From Selaginella moellendorffii (taxonomy: Eukaryota > Streptophyta > Lycopodiopsida > Selaginellales > Selaginellaceae): DNA of 64,000 nucleotides. The stretch covers positions 328,418 through 392,417 of the forward strand of contig NW_003314313.1 in the NCBI RefSeq assembly GCF_000143415.4, read 5' to 3'. Made by a program: the position numbers and the translations under genes. Within the stretch, counting starts at the first letter, position 1, and each line of letters opens with the position of its first letter. This document shows positions 63,873-64,000 of this stretch, one piece after another. Under the pieces are notes generated by a model. That model was not told where the DNA came from. It searched no databases and saw nothing but the letters and a program-made list of their open reading frames with translations.

Positions 63873-64000
63873 ATATGCCCACTTAGAATAGGAGAATCAT
63901 GGTAAGCATGGAAAAACTATAGAATAAAGATTGAAGGCACCATTAGCCATAAATGATCATCAGGATCCATCCCCACAAAGTAAAGAAGGCCGTTTTCAAA
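63873..64000. other. Window end, nothing recognised
   Basis: Short AT-rich stretch past the partial LTR, cut by the window edge. Confidence 0.4.

Overview
This window is nuclear DNA of a vascular plant. Introns of about 50-100 bp, very tight gene spacing, intron-poor PPR genes built from 31-residue repeats, and nuclear genes for plastid proteins (HCF136, ribosomal protein L29) point to a lycophyte, most likely Selaginella. The species is an inference; no database was searched.

Layout. (1) 1-8.6 kb holds a segmental duplication. An intact copy (an orphan gene at 4168-4977, an orphan gene at 5048-6070 and a PPR gene at 6835-8574) has a decayed partner at 45-2770, in which the orphan is split by a 906-bp TRIM retroelement and the PPR part is internally inverted. 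(2) 8.6-26.5 kb is a dense gene island: HCF136, a UDP-glycosyltransferase, a GT47 exostosin, a second PPR gene, a SKIP1-like F-box gene, tRNA-Trp, tRNA-Ile, a small one-TM plastid-type protein, COPII coat SEC31, plastid L29 (with an apparent frameshift), an LTP-like secreted protein and a nuclease-like/pseudokinase protein. (3) 26.5-47.9 kb is AT-rich repeat territory with a three-level nest: a LARD-type LTR holds a decayed Ty3/gypsy chromovirus, which holds a young chromovirus. A PPR fragment, a MITE and a second TRIM follow. (4) 47.9-55.2 kb has an M3 oligopeptidase pseudogene, AP-1 gamma-adaptin, a 106-aa orphan and a 70-aa stand-alone J-domain protein. (5) 55.6-63.05 kb is a complete 7.5-kb LARD on the minus strand with 1.7-kb LTRs carrying a minisatellite, followed by an older partial LTR.

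The most striking signal is in the young chromovirus (33395-38964). It has no tRNA-type primer-binding site. The 15 bases at 33785-33799, two bases inside the 5' LTR, are an exact reverse complement of 33677-33691 in the LTR, which start 30 bp after a TATATATA box, where transcription should begin. This is the layout of a self-primed Tf1/sushi-type retrotransposon, in which the mRNA 5' end folds back and primes its own reverse transcription. The other LTR elements in the window carry ordinary initiator-tRNA-Met-like sites.

The genes do not form one pathway. Shared themes are plastid/organelle biogenesis (HCF136, L29, two PPR RNA-binding proteins), vesicle coats (SEC31, AP-1 gamma) and glycosyl transfer (UGT, GT47). 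Several neighbours nearly touch or overlap: HCF136 stop to PPR start 29 bp, GT47 and PPR2 ends overlapping by 4 bp, PPR2 and F-box starts 73 bp apart.
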